From the NCBI GenBank assembly GCA_036504075.1, contig DASXVX010000076.1, positions 29,925-93,924 of the forward strand: a stretch of 64,000 nucleotides of DNA, read 5' to 3'. The notes under the pieces were generated by a model. That model was not told the DNA's origin and searched no databases. It was given only the letters and a program-made list of their open reading frames with translations. A program made the translations under genes and the position numbers. Shown piece by piece: positions 27,104 to 35,460 of this stretch (within the stretch, counting starts at the first letter, position 1; every line of letters begins with the position of its first letter). The stretch comes from DASXVX01 sp036504075 (GTDB taxonomy: Bacteria > Bacillota > Sulfobacillia > Symbiobacteriales > Symbiobacteriaceae).

Positions 27104-27487
27104 ATGCCGCTACGCATCCTCCTGATTGAGGATGACCCGGACATTCAGAAGATGGTTCGGCTCTCCCTCATGTACCAGGGGGGGCATCAGGTTTCCGTCG
27201 CCTCCGGTGGGGAAGAGGGGCTTTCGAAGGCGACGGCGGAGAATCCGGACCTGATTCTTCTGGATGTCATGATGCCGGAGATGGACGGGTATGAGACCTG
27301 CAAACGCTTGAAGTCGCAACCGGGCACCCGCCACATTCCCGTGGTGTTTCTGAGCGCCCGGGCCCAGCAGACCGAGATCCAGAAGGGGCGTGAACTGGGG
27401 GCCGTGGGCTACCTGGTCAAGCCGTTTGACCCCATGACCTTGTCCAGCCAGCTTGATGCGATCATCGGGACTGCGGATCAGGATTAG
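27104..27487 (+). CDS. Single-domain response regulator (CheY-like)
   Basis: 127 residues consisting only of a receiver domain: acidic pair in LLIEDDPDIQKM, phospho-acceptor Asp in LILLDVMMPEMDG, conserved Thr/Ser replaced by VVFLSARAQ and the lysine in GYLVKPFDPM. No output domain, so it signals by protein contact or phosphotransfer. ATG 27104 follows AAAGGAGGGC. The hybrid kinase begins 13 bases after its stop. Confidence 0.93.
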   Translation: MPLRILLIEDDPDIQKMVRLSLMYQGGHQVSVASGGEEGLSKATAENPDLILLDVMMPEMDGYETCKRLKSQPGTRHIPVVFLSARAQQTEIQKGRELGAVGYLVKPFDPMTLSSQLDAIIGTADQD

Positions 27488-27500
27488 GAGGACGGAGCTG

Positions 27501-29774
27501 TTGGATTTCACGACCATTCTCCGTGAGGTCTACGGGAACAGCCTCGACGGGATTGTCATCTCTGACAAGGATACGATGATAACCGACCTCAACCCGGCCT
27601 ACGAAGAGTTGACCGGTTATTCCCGCCCGGAATTGATTGGCCAGCGGACCAACGTCATCAAGTCCGGGCTGACCCCGAAAGAGGTCTTTCAGGACATGTG
27701 GACGCAATTATTGGGCCGCGGCAAGTGGGTCGGGGAAATAATCAACCGTCGCAAGGATGGTAGCCTGTGGCATTCCTATCTCTCCATTACCCGGATTTTG
27801 GATGAGAACGGCGAGGTGGCCGCCTACGTGGGCATCGCTCGGGACATCACCCGCCGCAAGGAGATGGAGCAACAGCTGCGCCAGAACCTGGTGGAGATCG
27901 AGGCGGCCCGGGAGACGGCGGACGCCACCGCCAACCGGCTGCGGGCCATTCTTGAATCGGCCGGTGAGGCGATTCTCATGGTGGACAACCGCGGCGTCTG
28001 CGTCGTGGCGAACCATCAGGCCGGGGGCGTCCTGGGAATTCCGGCAGAGCGGTTGAGCGGCCGGTCTGTCCATGAGTTGCGCACTAGCGCCGGGCGGGTT
28101 TTCCGGGGCGGCGGGGGGATGGAGTGGCTGGCGGTGGCCGATGGCTCGCCTTCGGCGGAGATTCATACGGCGGTCTACGAGACCCGGGAGGAAGCGCCCA
28201 GGGTCTTTCACGAGTTTTCCGCCCCGGTACAGGACCAATTGGGCCGGGTCATGGGTCGGATTTATGTCTACCGGGACATAACCAAGGAGACTGAAGTGGA
28301 CCGCATGAAGAGCGAGTTCATTGCCACCGTCTCCCACGAACTGCGCACGCCCATGACGTCCATAAAAGGGTCGCTGGGCCTGGTCCTGGGCGGCATCGCC
28401 GGCCCACTGCCGGATGAAGCCAAGGAGCTGCTTGCGATTGCCCAGAACAATACCGACCGGCTGATCCGGCTGATCAACGACATTCTGGACATTTCCCGCA
28501 TTGAAGCCGGCAAGATGGAGATCCGGAAGCAGCCGCTGAACATTCCGGACGCCGTGACCCGAGCGGTGCGGGAGCTGGAGGGCTTCGCCAATCAGCGGGA
28601 GATCGCGGTCAGAACGGACCTGCCCGACATCCTGCCCCGAGCGATGGCCGACTCCGACCGGCTGCAGCAGGTGCTGGTGAACCTGCTCTCCAACGCCATC
28701 AAGTTCAGCGAAAGCAAGACTGAAGTGGAAGTCACGGCGGGCCTGGAGGCAGGCGAGCTGAGGATCCGGGTGCTGGACCACGGGCCGGGCATTCCGAAGG
28801 AGCACCTGGACCAGATTTTTGAGAAGTTCCACCGGGTGGACAACGCCTCGACCCGCAAGACCGGTGGTACGGGGCTGGGTCTCGCGATCTGCAAGGCGAT
28901 CGTCGAGGAGCACGGCGGCCGCATCTGGGCGGAGAGCGAAGTGGGTAAGGGCTCGACTTTCACCTTTACCCTGCCGGTCGACGTAGCGCCGGAAGACCTG
29001 AAAGTGCCGATGCACGTGGGCAACAAGACCGTGCTGGTGGTCGACGACGACCCCGACATCGTAAGGCTGATTATTCTCTCGCTGGAGCAGGAGGGATTCC
29101 GGGCCATCGGCGCCACATCCGGTGAGCAGGCCCTGGAACTGGCCCGCAAGCTGCACGTGGATGCAATTACGCTGGACCTCCTGATGCCGGGGATGCACGG
29201 GCTGGAGGTCGCCCGCCGGCTGAAGGACGAGATGGGGACCCGCAACATCCCGGTGGTGGTGGTGTCGGCTTACACGGGCGGCCACGAACCGGAACTGGTG
29301 GCCCTGGGGGTCTCGGGTGTCATCGGCAAGCCGATCGACGAGCTGAAGCTGCTCTCCACCATTCGCAACCTGCTGGGCACGGGGACGGAAGGTGCGAAGG
29401 ACAAGCCGTCCATTCTGGTGGTGGACGACGACGCTGACGTGCGGACGATTGTGGGAATCATGCTGGAGAAGGCGGGCTACAACACCCGCACGGCGGCGGA
29501 CGGCCAGGAGGCGTTCCGCATGATCGTGGCGGACCGCCCGGACCTGCTGATTTTAGACCTGATGATGCCGAACCTGGACGGGTTCCAACTGGTCCGGGTG
29601 CTGCGCCAGCGACGATGGACCCAGCAGATTCCGCTGCTGGTCCTGACGGCACTGGACCTGACAGAGGGCGAGAAAACGCTGCTCCGGCTCGGTCCGACCA
29701 GGCACATTACCAAGGGGCCGGCCATTCAGGAAGAGATCGTGGCCCGGGTCCGGGAGTTGCTTAAGCCGCATTAA
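27501..29774 (+). CDS. PAS-PAS hybrid histidine kinase with two receiver domains
   Basis: 757 residues from TTG 27501 (TTAGGAGGACGGAGC upstream). Order: PAS with PAC (about 1-130), second PAS (about 140-260), HisKA with EFIATVSHELRTPMTSIKG (phospho-His near 279), HATPase with NLLSNAIKFSES and TGGTGLGLAICKAIVEE, then two receivers (VLVVDDDPDIVRL near 508, Asp in LDLLMPGMHG; ILVVDDDADVRTI near 635, Asp in LDLMMPNLDG). No membrane segment, so it should sense a cytoplasmic cue. Paired with the single-domain regulator upstream it could form a phosphorelay. Confidence 0.93.
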   Translation: MDFTTILREVYGNSLDGIVISDKDTMITDLNPAYEELTGYSRPELIGQRTNVIKSGLTPKEVFQDMWTQLLGRGKWVGEIINRRKDGSLWHSYLSITRILDENGEVAAYVGIARDITRRKEMEQQLRQNLVEIEAARETADATANRLRAILESAGEAILMVDNRGVCVVANHQAGGVLGIPAERLSGRSVHELRTSAGRVFRGGGGMEWLAVADGSPSAEIHTAVYETREEAPRVFHEFSAPVQDQLGRVMGRIYVYRDITKETEVDRMKSEFIATVSHELRTPMTSIKGSLGLVLGGIAGPLPDEAKELLAIAQNNTDRLIRLINDILDISRIEAGKMEIRKQPLNIPDAVTRAVRELEGFANQREIAVRTDLPDILPRAMADSDRLQQVLVNLLSNAIKFSESKTEVEVTAGLEAGELRIRVLDHGPGIPKEHLDQIFEKFHRVDNASTRKTGGTGLGLAICKAIVEEHGGRIWAESEVGKGSTFTFTLPVDVAPEDLKVPMHVGNKTVLVVDDDPDIVRLIILSLEQEGFRAIGATSGEQALELARKLHVDAITLDLLMPGMHGLEVARRLKDEMGTRNIPVVVVSAYTGGHEPELVALGVSGVIGKPIDELKLLSTIRNLLGTGTEGAKDKPSILVVDDDADVRTIVGIMLEKAGYNTRTAADGQEAFRMIVADRPDLLILDLMMPNLDGFQLVRVLRQRRWTQQIPLLVLTALDLTEGEKTLLRLGPTRHITKGPAIQEEIVARVRELLKPH

Positions 29775-29780
29775 GCAAAG

Positions 29781-29813
29781 GCCCTGCCACGGCGACGTGG
29801 CGGGGTTTTGTTT
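29781..29813 (+). terminator. Terminator after the hybrid kinase
   Basis: CCCTGCCACG-gcga-CGTGGCGGGG stem followed by TTTTGTTT. Confidence 0.9.
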
Positions 29814-29976
29814 CGGCGGGGGCATAAGCGGGCTCGGTTCGGGAGACGCTGCAACCGGTGGACGCCGCCCCCGTGATGTGGTGTTAGATCAGGACAGGGG
29901 TCGTTGCGACGGTCTTAGACACGACGATGCCGCATCCATTCCATGAGCAAGAACAGCAGTGCGGAGAGCTCTTCTG

Positions 29977-30010
29977 CAAAACCCCGCCACAAAAATTGTG
30001 GCGGGGTTTT
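29977..30010. terminator. Bidirectional terminator
   Basis: CAAAACCCCGCCAC and GTGGCGGGGTTTTG, flanked by A/T runs on both strands; it ends the minus-strand zinc-ribbon gene. The 160 bp between the two terminators hold no ORF or motif I recognise. Confidence 0.9.
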
Positions 30011-30063
30011 GCCTTCCAAAGACAAAGCCGGCCCTGGAAGGCCGGCCCAATCTGTATGTAGCG

Positions 30064-30258
30064 CTAGAGCGGTTTGGACCCCTTCTGCTCTTTGTCCGCC
30101 TCGAAGCGGGCGCGCCCGGCGCACAGCGGGCAGATGTAGACCAGCGGCTGCAGCGCCCGCCCCGCCTTCTCCGCCTCGCGGTGCTGGAAGGACCTGACGG
30201 CGAACTCCGGGTCGCCTTCGGGCGAACGTCCGCACAGCTTGCAGCGAATCTCCGGCAT
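30064..30258 (-). CDS. Small zinc-ribbon protein
   Basis: 64 residues from ATG 30258 behind AAAGGAGGGCG. Two Cys pairs, IRCKLCGRS near the N-terminus and YICPLCAGRA near residue 42, frame a treble-clef or ribbon-like zinc site, as in small conserved Firmicutes zinc-finger proteins. No partner is evident. Confidence 0.75.
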   Translation of the reverse strand: MPEIRCKLCGRSPEGDPEFAVRSFQHREAEKAGRALQPLVYICPLCAGRARFEADKEQKGSKPL

Positions 30259-30357
30259 TGGTCTCGCCCTCCTTTTGCCTTCGATTTCGGCCTCTCCCGG
30301 AGATTGTCCTGCCTCAACCTCTGCTTAAAGCATCTGCGTTCGAGGGCAGGATATTAG

Positions 30358-30431
30358 TTGCCTCCCGCTCGTTTCTGCCGAAACGGCTGCCGGCGACCAC
30401 GTGCGTTACTACGCTGACGCTTCGTAACGCA
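30358..30431. repeat. Dispersed mini-hairpin repeat copy
   Basis: Starts TTGCCTCCCG like the 12.2-kb cluster, continues with CGTTTC-tgc-CGAAACG (a hairpin in the place of TTTGCTCCGCAAA), then CTGCCGGCGACCACG and an 8-bp hairpin TGCGTTAC/GTAACGCA. It lies in the leader of the MFS gene. Confidence 0.6.
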
Positions 30432-30457
30432 GGCTATCCCTCTGGAGGTGGCTCCTG

Positions 30458-31693
30458 GTGATGCTGCTCCCGTCCGTTCGGCAGGGGCGCTCGATGACCG
30501 TGCTCCTGGCCGGGATTCTGGTTTTCCACGCGGGATGGTATATGCTGCTGCCGTTCCTGGCAGTGCTCCTGACGGGCCGGCGGCACCTGAGTCCGGCGGA
30601 AGTTGGGCTGGTGATGGCGGCCCAGTCGCTGGCCCTGCTGCTGGGGAGTCTGGCCGGCGGGGCGCTTGCGGACCGAGCCGGCCGGAAATTGACGCTGGTC
30701 GGCGGGCTTGGTTTCCGGGCCCTGGGGGTCGGCGGGCTGGGCGTGGCGGCGGGCCTGCCCGGGCTGCTCCTGGCAGCCCTCGTGGCCGGCTTTGGCGGGG
30801 GGCTCTACGGCCCGGCGGCCAAAGCCGCGATTGCGACCCTCGCCGCTGGCGCCGCCGGCGCTCCCGGCGCCGCTGCCGGGGCGGACTCCGGCCGGACCGC
30901 CGCCTTTTCCCTGCGGGGCATCGCTGCCAACATCGGGACCAGCACCGGACCGCTCATCGGGTCGCTGCTGATGAAAAGCCCCATGATTGTCCTCTTCGGG
31001 GCGGCCGCCGCCCTGCACGCCGCTCTGGGGCTGGCCACCTGGGTCCTGCTCGATGACGAAAAGGCCGGGGAAGGCCGCGGGCCGGCCTCGCTGCAGGGGC
31101 TGCTGGCCGATCGGCCGTACGTGGCTTTCACCGCGGTTACCGTGCTGGCCTGGGCGCTTTTTACCCAGTTGGCCATTGCCGTGCCGCTTTACGCCCGGGA
31201 GGCGCTGGGTCTGGAAGCATCCATCGGTCTGCTCTGGACGTTCAGCAGCCTGGCAGTCATCGGCGGCCAGGTGGCCGTCACCCGGACGCTGCTTTCTCGC
31301 CTGCAGCCCATGAGCGCCATGGCCATCGGCGCGGCGCTGCTGGGCGGGGGACTGGCCGCGGTCGGCTTGGCGCGGAACTTTGCCGGACTGCTGGCGGCGG
31401 TGCTCCTATTCGTCTTCGGGGAGATGTTCCTGGTGCCCACCGCCGATACCACCGTCTCGCAGATGGTCAGGGCCGGGGCGGTGGGCAGCTACTTCGGCAT
31501 CGCATCCTTCGCCTGGGGCCTGGGGGAGGGAATCGGGAACCTGACCGGCGGAGCGCTGATGCAGTTCGCTCTGCGGAGCGGCCATCTGTATGTTCCCTGG
31601 GTCGCCTACGGGGTCTTCGGACTGGCCGTGGGCGGCCTTTATTGGGCGCTCCGACGGTGGCGGTCCATGCGGGCCCGGCTCGCAAGAGGATAG
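30458..31693 (+). CDS. MFS transporter
   Basis: 411 residues, about 12 hydrophobic helices, with the MFS motif A between helices 2 and 3 (GGALADRAGRKLTLV). ATG 30458 (or the GTG just before it) follows CTGGAGGTGG. Resembles drug/metabolite exporters of the DHA1 group; substrate unknown. Confidence 0.88.
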   Translation: MMLLPSVRQGRSMTVLLAGILVFHAGWYMLLPFLAVLLTGRRHLSPAEVGLVMAAQSLALLLGSLAGGALADRAGRKLTLVGGLGFRALGVGGLGVAAGLPGLLLAALVAGFGGGLYGPAAKAAIATLAAGAAGAPGAAAGADSGRTAAFSLRGIAANIGTSTGPLIGSLLMKSPMIVLFGAAAALHAALGLATWVLLDDEKAGEGRGPASLQGLLADRPYVAFTAVTVLAWALFTQLAIAVPLYAREALGLEASIGLLWTFSSLAVIGGQVAVTRTLLSRLQPMSAMAIGAALLGGGLAAVGLARNFAGLLAAVLLFVFGEMFLVPTADTTVSQMVRAGAVGSYFGIASFAWGLGEGIGNLTGGALMQFALRSGHLYVPWVAYGVFGLAVGGLYWALRRWRSMRARLARG

Positions 31694-31756
31694 GCAGGAG
31701 CGGCGCCGGGTGGTAGACTAATAACCCAGGACCAGGCGGTAGCGGAGGTAGATGGC

Positions 31757-32386
31757 ATGCGGCAGGATGCGGAACAAAGCCTCGTGGTCGAATTCGAAGA
31801 GCTTTTTGCCCTCAGGGACCGACTTCGCCCCGTGGCTGACGAGGCCCGGCGCCGGTTCGCCGCGGCCGGCCTGCCGGATGGACTGGAGGCGGAGGTCTTT
31901 GATCAGGAACTGGAGTTCCGGGGTGCCGGTGACAGCAGCCTGCTCATCCGGCTCGACAGCTACCACCTGGAGATCACGGGTGCACCACCCGACCTGCCGA
32001 CGCATGTGCTGGCCGCGATCGTGCTGGAAGAGGCCGGCGCTTATCGGCTGCTCTCGGTGGAGGTCGCCTGGTCGCTGACCGCGGCGGTACCGGCGGGGCG
32101 CTCGCTGGACCTGGTACATAAAGCCTTTTCCCCGGCGGATTTCGGCGGGTCGGAGCCCATGCTGGACCGGCGGTTCACCATGACCTGGGGGTGGGGGACG
32201 CCCACGGCCGGCTACGTGTTTGAAGCCGCTGCCGCCGAAGACCGGGAGATCGCGATTGGTTTCAAGGCCCGGGAGGGTTATCTGACCCTCCCGGAGCTAC
32301 AGCAGGGCGGCTGGTTTGCCGCCCACGCCCGTCGCTTTGACGGCCTGCTCGGCAGATTTTTCACCCAGCTCGGCTGGAGTGCCTAG
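31757..32386 (+). CDS. Protein of unknown function
   Basis: 209 residues from ATG 31757 behind GCGGAGG. Soluble, acidic N-terminal helix (QSLVVEFEELFALRDRLRPV) and mixed alpha/beta body (SLLIRLDSYHLEITGAPPDL). No signal peptide or known motif. Followed by a terminator. Confidence 0.75.
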   Translation: MRQDAEQSLVVEFEELFALRDRLRPVADEARRRFAAAGLPDGLEAEVFDQELEFRGAGDSSLLIRLDSYHLEITGAPPDLPTHVLAAIVLEEAGAYRLLSVEVAWSLTAAVPAGRSLDLVHKAFSPADFGGSEPMLDRRFTMTWGWGTPTAGYVFEAAAAEDREIAIGFKAREGYLTLPELQQGGWFAAHARRFDGLLGRFFTQLGWSA

Positions 32387-32397
32387 AGAGCCGCAAG

Positions 32398-32427
32398 ACC
32401 GCAGGGATTCTCCCTGCGGTTGTGTAA
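32398..32427 (+). terminator. Terminator
   Basis: ACCGCAGGGA-ttc-TCCCTGCGGT followed by TGTGTAATT. Confidence 0.75.
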
Positions 32428-32467
32428 TTCCTGAAGCGAAAGGATTACTTGCGGAGGGATGGATCCG

Positions 32468-34576
32468 ATGCTCAGAACTCGCGCCATGTTCCTGCGCCTC
32501 ATGGTCCTGTTGGTCATGGCCGGCCTGACGGGGCGAATGGTCTGGGTGCAGGCGGTCAGGGCCGGGGAGAACCTGCGCCGGGGTGAGCAAGTCCGCCTGG
32601 AAAAGCGGCCGGTGCAACCCATTCGGGGTGCGATCGTCGACAAGGCGGGCCGGTACTTCGCCATGTCCGGCACGTCGCACACCGTGGTTGCGAACGTGAC
32701 CCAGATGCCCGGCGAAAAGGAAATGGCCGGTGTCGCCGCGGCGCTGGCGCCGCTTATCAATCAGACGCCGGCGGCGCTCCTGGCCAAGTTCAAGAATCCG
32801 GGCGAAAGTCCGGGGCATCTTGTGCTGGCGAGCGGGCTGGACCTGAAACAGGCCCAGAAAATCCAGGCGCTGCGGCTCACGGGCATCGTCCTGGAGCAAA
32901 AAGTCGTCCGGACCTACCCGCAGGGGGCGGCGGCCAGCCAGGTAATCGGCTACCTGGACGACCTGGACCACGGGAAGTATGGGTTGGAGGCTTCGTACGA
33001 CAAGCAGATGGGCGGCAAGGCGGGTTCGGTGACGGCCGAGTTCACGGACGGCGGCACACCCATCGAAAATACGATCAAGGCCACAGAGCCGTCGGTGCCG
33101 GGGGCGAATCTGGTGGTCTCCCTGGACGTGGCGCTGCAGCAATTGGTGGAGCAGAAGCTGGATGCGGCCCTCAAAGCCAACGACGCCAAGCGGGCACTGG
33201 CGATTGCCATGGACGTGCACACCGGGGAGATCATCCTCATGGCCATGCGGCCGGGAGCGGACCTTGCCAAGCGGGGAACCTGGGGCGACTTCAGCGGCAT
33301 CACCAACTGGAGCATATACAACCACCTGTCGCCGGGTTCGATCTTCAAGCCGATTACGACCTCCATCGCCCTTCAGGAGAACGCGATCACCTTATCCCAA
33401 AAGTTCATGGACCCGGGCCAGCTGGTCCGGAGCGGCAAGGTCATCCACAACTGGGACGACTACGTGCCGCCCACGCCTGCGCCGCTGACCATCGCTGAAC
33501 TGCTCCAGCGGTCAAGCAACGTCGGTCTCATCCAGGTGGGTGAGACATATCCCCGGGAGACGTTCGTCAAGTACCTGGACAGCTTTGGCCTCAGAGATAA
33601 GACGGGCATCGACCTCGTGGGCGAGGACGAGCCGTTCTACGGCTCCGATTGGAAGGACAAGCGGGAGATTGACTGGGCCAACATGTATATCGGGCAGCAC
33701 CTGGAGGTCACACCGATTCAGATGATCACCGCCGAGGCAGCGATCGCCAACGGCGGCTACCTGGTGCAGCCGCATGTGGTCAGGGAGATTCGGAATCCGG
33801 AGGGCCAGGTGGTCTGGACGGCGCCGACGGAGAAGCGCCGCCAGGTCATCAGCCAGACGACGGCCAAAGAGGTCCAGGACCTGATGTTCAGCGTGGTGGA
33901 GAAAGGCACGGCCAGCCTCGCCCGGACGCCGGGCTACACGGTGGCGGGGAAGACGGGCACGGCTCAGAAGTTCGACGAGCACGGCCAGCGGGACCGAAAC
34001 CTGGCGGACTTCATCGGTTTTGCCCCGGCGACGAACCCGCAGGTGATCATGCTGGTGATGGTGGACGAGCCGACGAACCCGGGCTACGGCGGCCAGATCG
34101 CCGCCCCGCTCTTCGCCCAAATCCTGCCGCACGTGATGCGCTCGGTGGGGATCATGCCGGACTCGGATGCCGCCAGGGGTCAGGAGAAGGCGCCGCCGAA
34201 GGTCGTGACCGGGGTGATGCCGAACGTGGTGTGGCTGCCGGTGGCGAAAGCACAGGAGCGGCTGGCCCAGGCGGGGTATACCTTCAAGCTCGACGGCACG
34301 GGGGACCGGGTGGCTGCCCAGTCGGTGAAACCGGGCAGTACGGCCAAATCCGGGACGGAAGTGGAACTGAAGCTGGCGCCGGGGGTAGGGGCGGATGGCA
34401 CGGTGCACGTGCCGGACTTCACCGGGCTCTCGCTGGCGGAGGCGTCGCAGCTCGCGACGGATGTCGGGCTGACGCTGAAGGCGAGCGGGTCGGGGTTTGT
34501 GGCGGCGCAGGAGCCTTCCTTTGGGGGGGCCGTTGCGGGTCGCAGCACTTTGTCTGTTCGCCTGGCGCCACATTAG
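32468..34576 (+). CDS. Class B penicillin-binding protein with PASTA domains (FtsI/SpoVD type)
   Basis: 702 residues from ATG 32468; the ATG at 32459 touches the ribosome site GCGGAGGG. One N-terminal membrane helix (MFLRLMVLLVMAGLTGRM), a PBP dimer domain, the transpeptidase with SxxK in SPGSIFKPIT (near 287), SSN in LLQRSSNVGL and KTGT in VAGKTGTAQKF (near 494), then two PASTA domains (about 580-702) that bind peptidoglycan stem peptides. It cross-links septal or spore-cortex peptidoglycan. PASTA class B PBPs are SpoVD or Gram-positive PBP2x-like; the standalone locus outside the mur-fts cluster favours a SpoVD-like or specialised role. Confidence 0.92.
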   Translation: MLRTRAMFLRLMVLLVMAGLTGRMVWVQAVRAGENLRRGEQVRLEKRPVQPIRGAIVDKAGRYFAMSGTSHTVVANVTQMPGEKEMAGVAAALAPLINQTPAALLAKFKNPGESPGHLVLASGLDLKQAQKIQALRLTGIVLEQKVVRTYPQGAAASQVIGYLDDLDHGKYGLEASYDKQMGGKAGSVTAEFTDGGTPIENTIKATEPSVPGANLVVSLDVALQQLVEQKLDAALKANDAKRALAIAMDVHTGEIILMAMRPGADLAKRGTWGDFSGITNWSIYNHLSPGSIFKPITTSIALQENAITLSQKFMDPGQLVRSGKVIHNWDDYVPPTPAPLTIAELLQRSSNVGLIQVGETYPRETFVKYLDSFGLRDKTGIDLVGEDEPFYGSDWKDKREIDWANMYIGQHLEVTPIQMITAEAAIANGGYLVQPHVVREIRNPEGQVVWTAPTEKRRQVISQTTAKEVQDLMFSVVEKGTASLARTPGYTVAGKTGTAQKFDEHGQRDRNLADFIGFAPATNPQVIMLVMVDEPTNPGYGGQIAAPLFAQILPHVMRSVGIMPDSDAARGQEKAPPKVVTGVMPNVVWLPVAKAQERLAQAGYTFKLDGTGDRVAAQSVKPGSTAKSGTEVELKLAPGVGADGTVHVPDFTGLSLAEASQLATDVGLTLKASGSGFVAAQEPSFGGAVAGRSTLSVRLAPH

Positions 34577-34607
34577 GTTGCTGTTTGGTAGAAGGTTGCG
34601 GCGGTCA

Positions 34608-34786
34608 GAGGCACGCCCCTTGCGCCCATGCGGCTCCGCAACGGACACTAGGCCTCTGGCGGGTGCGCCAATTTCGGAACCGCTGTTGGGGTACGGGCTT
34701 TGGCTACGCACCGCCGAAATTGGCTGACTCTAGTTGGCCAAGTGTCCGTATACTCCACCTCATTACGGCGCTTCGGGGGTGCCTCT
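34608..34786. repeat. Large nested palindrome (fold-back element or structured RNA)
   Basis: The 410 bp between the PBP and Rrf2 genes contain three nested inverted repeats about one centre: AGAGGCAC...GCGCC (34608-34627) with GGCGC...GTGCCTCT (34767-34786), 16 of 20 pairing; CGGACACTAGGCC (34642) with GGCCAAGTGTCCG (34736), 12 of 13; and GCCAATTTCGG (34667) with CCGAAATTGGC (34714), 11 of 11. A small TGCGG/CCGCA hairpin sits in the left internal loop. No ORF. Confidence 0.75.
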
Positions 34787-34910
34787 GCCCGCCTTGGCCT
34801 CCTAACCCGGCCCGGCCCCGCCGGCCAGACTGGTCGTGTTGCGGCCCTCTCTTCGGTGCGCCGGGCGTGGCGGGCCTCGCTCTTGAGTGCGCCCGGGAAG
34901 TCTGTACGCC

Positions 34911-34968
34911 TTGACAACTTCTGGGCTGGTCGTCTACACTGTAGAAAACTCCGATGGTTATAGTCGGA
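34911..34968 (+). promoter_or_regulatory. Promoter and operator of the Rrf2-nifS operon
   Basis: TTGACA (34911-34916), 18 bp, TACACT (34935-34940). Downstream, ACTCCGA and TCGGAAT form an inverted repeat (core TCCGA 34950-34954 / TCGGA 34964-34968), positioned as expected for autoregulation by an Rrf2-family repressor. Confidence 0.65.
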
Positions 34969-34988
34969 ATTGGGAGGCTCGGGAGGGT

Positions 34989-35435
34989 ATGAAGCTGTCC
35001 ACCAAAGGCAAGTACGGCGTGAAAGCGCTGTTCGAACTCGCCATGCACGAAGGTGCCGGACCGGTCTCGCTCAAGTCCATCGCGGATCGCCAGGGACTCT
35101 CAGAACACTACCTGGAGCAGTTGGCGGCGCCGCTGCGCAAGGCCGGGCTGATCGTTTCCGTTCGCGGAGCGCAGGGTGGATACGTGCTTTCCCGGCCTTC
35201 CGCCAAGATCACGGTGGCGGACATTGTCCGGGTGCTGGAGGGGCCGATCGGCTTTTCCGATTGTACCGTCGAAGGCGAAACGCCGCCTGACTGTGCGACT
35301 GAATGCGTCGTGCGCGGCGTTTGGGAAAAAGTGACCCATCAGATCGTCAGCGTGTTGGAAGGGATCACGTTGCAGGACCTGGTGGACCAGGCCCATGCCG
35401 AGCAGTCCCGCCAGAACCTGATGTTCCAGATCTAA
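34989..35435 (+). CDS. Rrf2-family regulator (IscR/CymR-like)
   Basis: 148 residues from ATG 34989 behind GGGAGGCTCGGGAGGG. Winged-helix core MKLSTKGKYGVKALFELAMH, LKSIADRQGLSEHYLEQL and VRGAQGGYVLSRP are typical. Three cysteines lie in the C-terminal loop with spacing C-x9-C-x3-C (DCTVEGETPPDCATEC), so an Fe-S cluster is possible though the spacing differs from the C-x5-C-x5-C of E. coli IscR. It precedes the cysteine desulfurase gene, as cymR precedes yrvO in Bacillus, so it probably senses sulfur or Fe-S status. Confidence 0.9.
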   Translation: MKLSTKGKYGVKALFELAMHEGAGPVSLKSIADRQGLSEHYLEQLAAPLRKAGLIVSVRGAQGGYVLSRPSAKITVADIVRVLEGPIGFSDCTVEGETPPDCATECVVRGVWEKVTHQIVSVLEGITLQDLVDQAHAEQSRQNLMFQI

Positions 35436-35460
35436 TCCTACCTGCCAGGGAGTGACGGTT

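Noticed and set aside
34231..34914. ORF running out of the PBP gene into the intergenic region
   Set aside because: Other-frame shadow; the nested palindrome accounts for the intergenic part.
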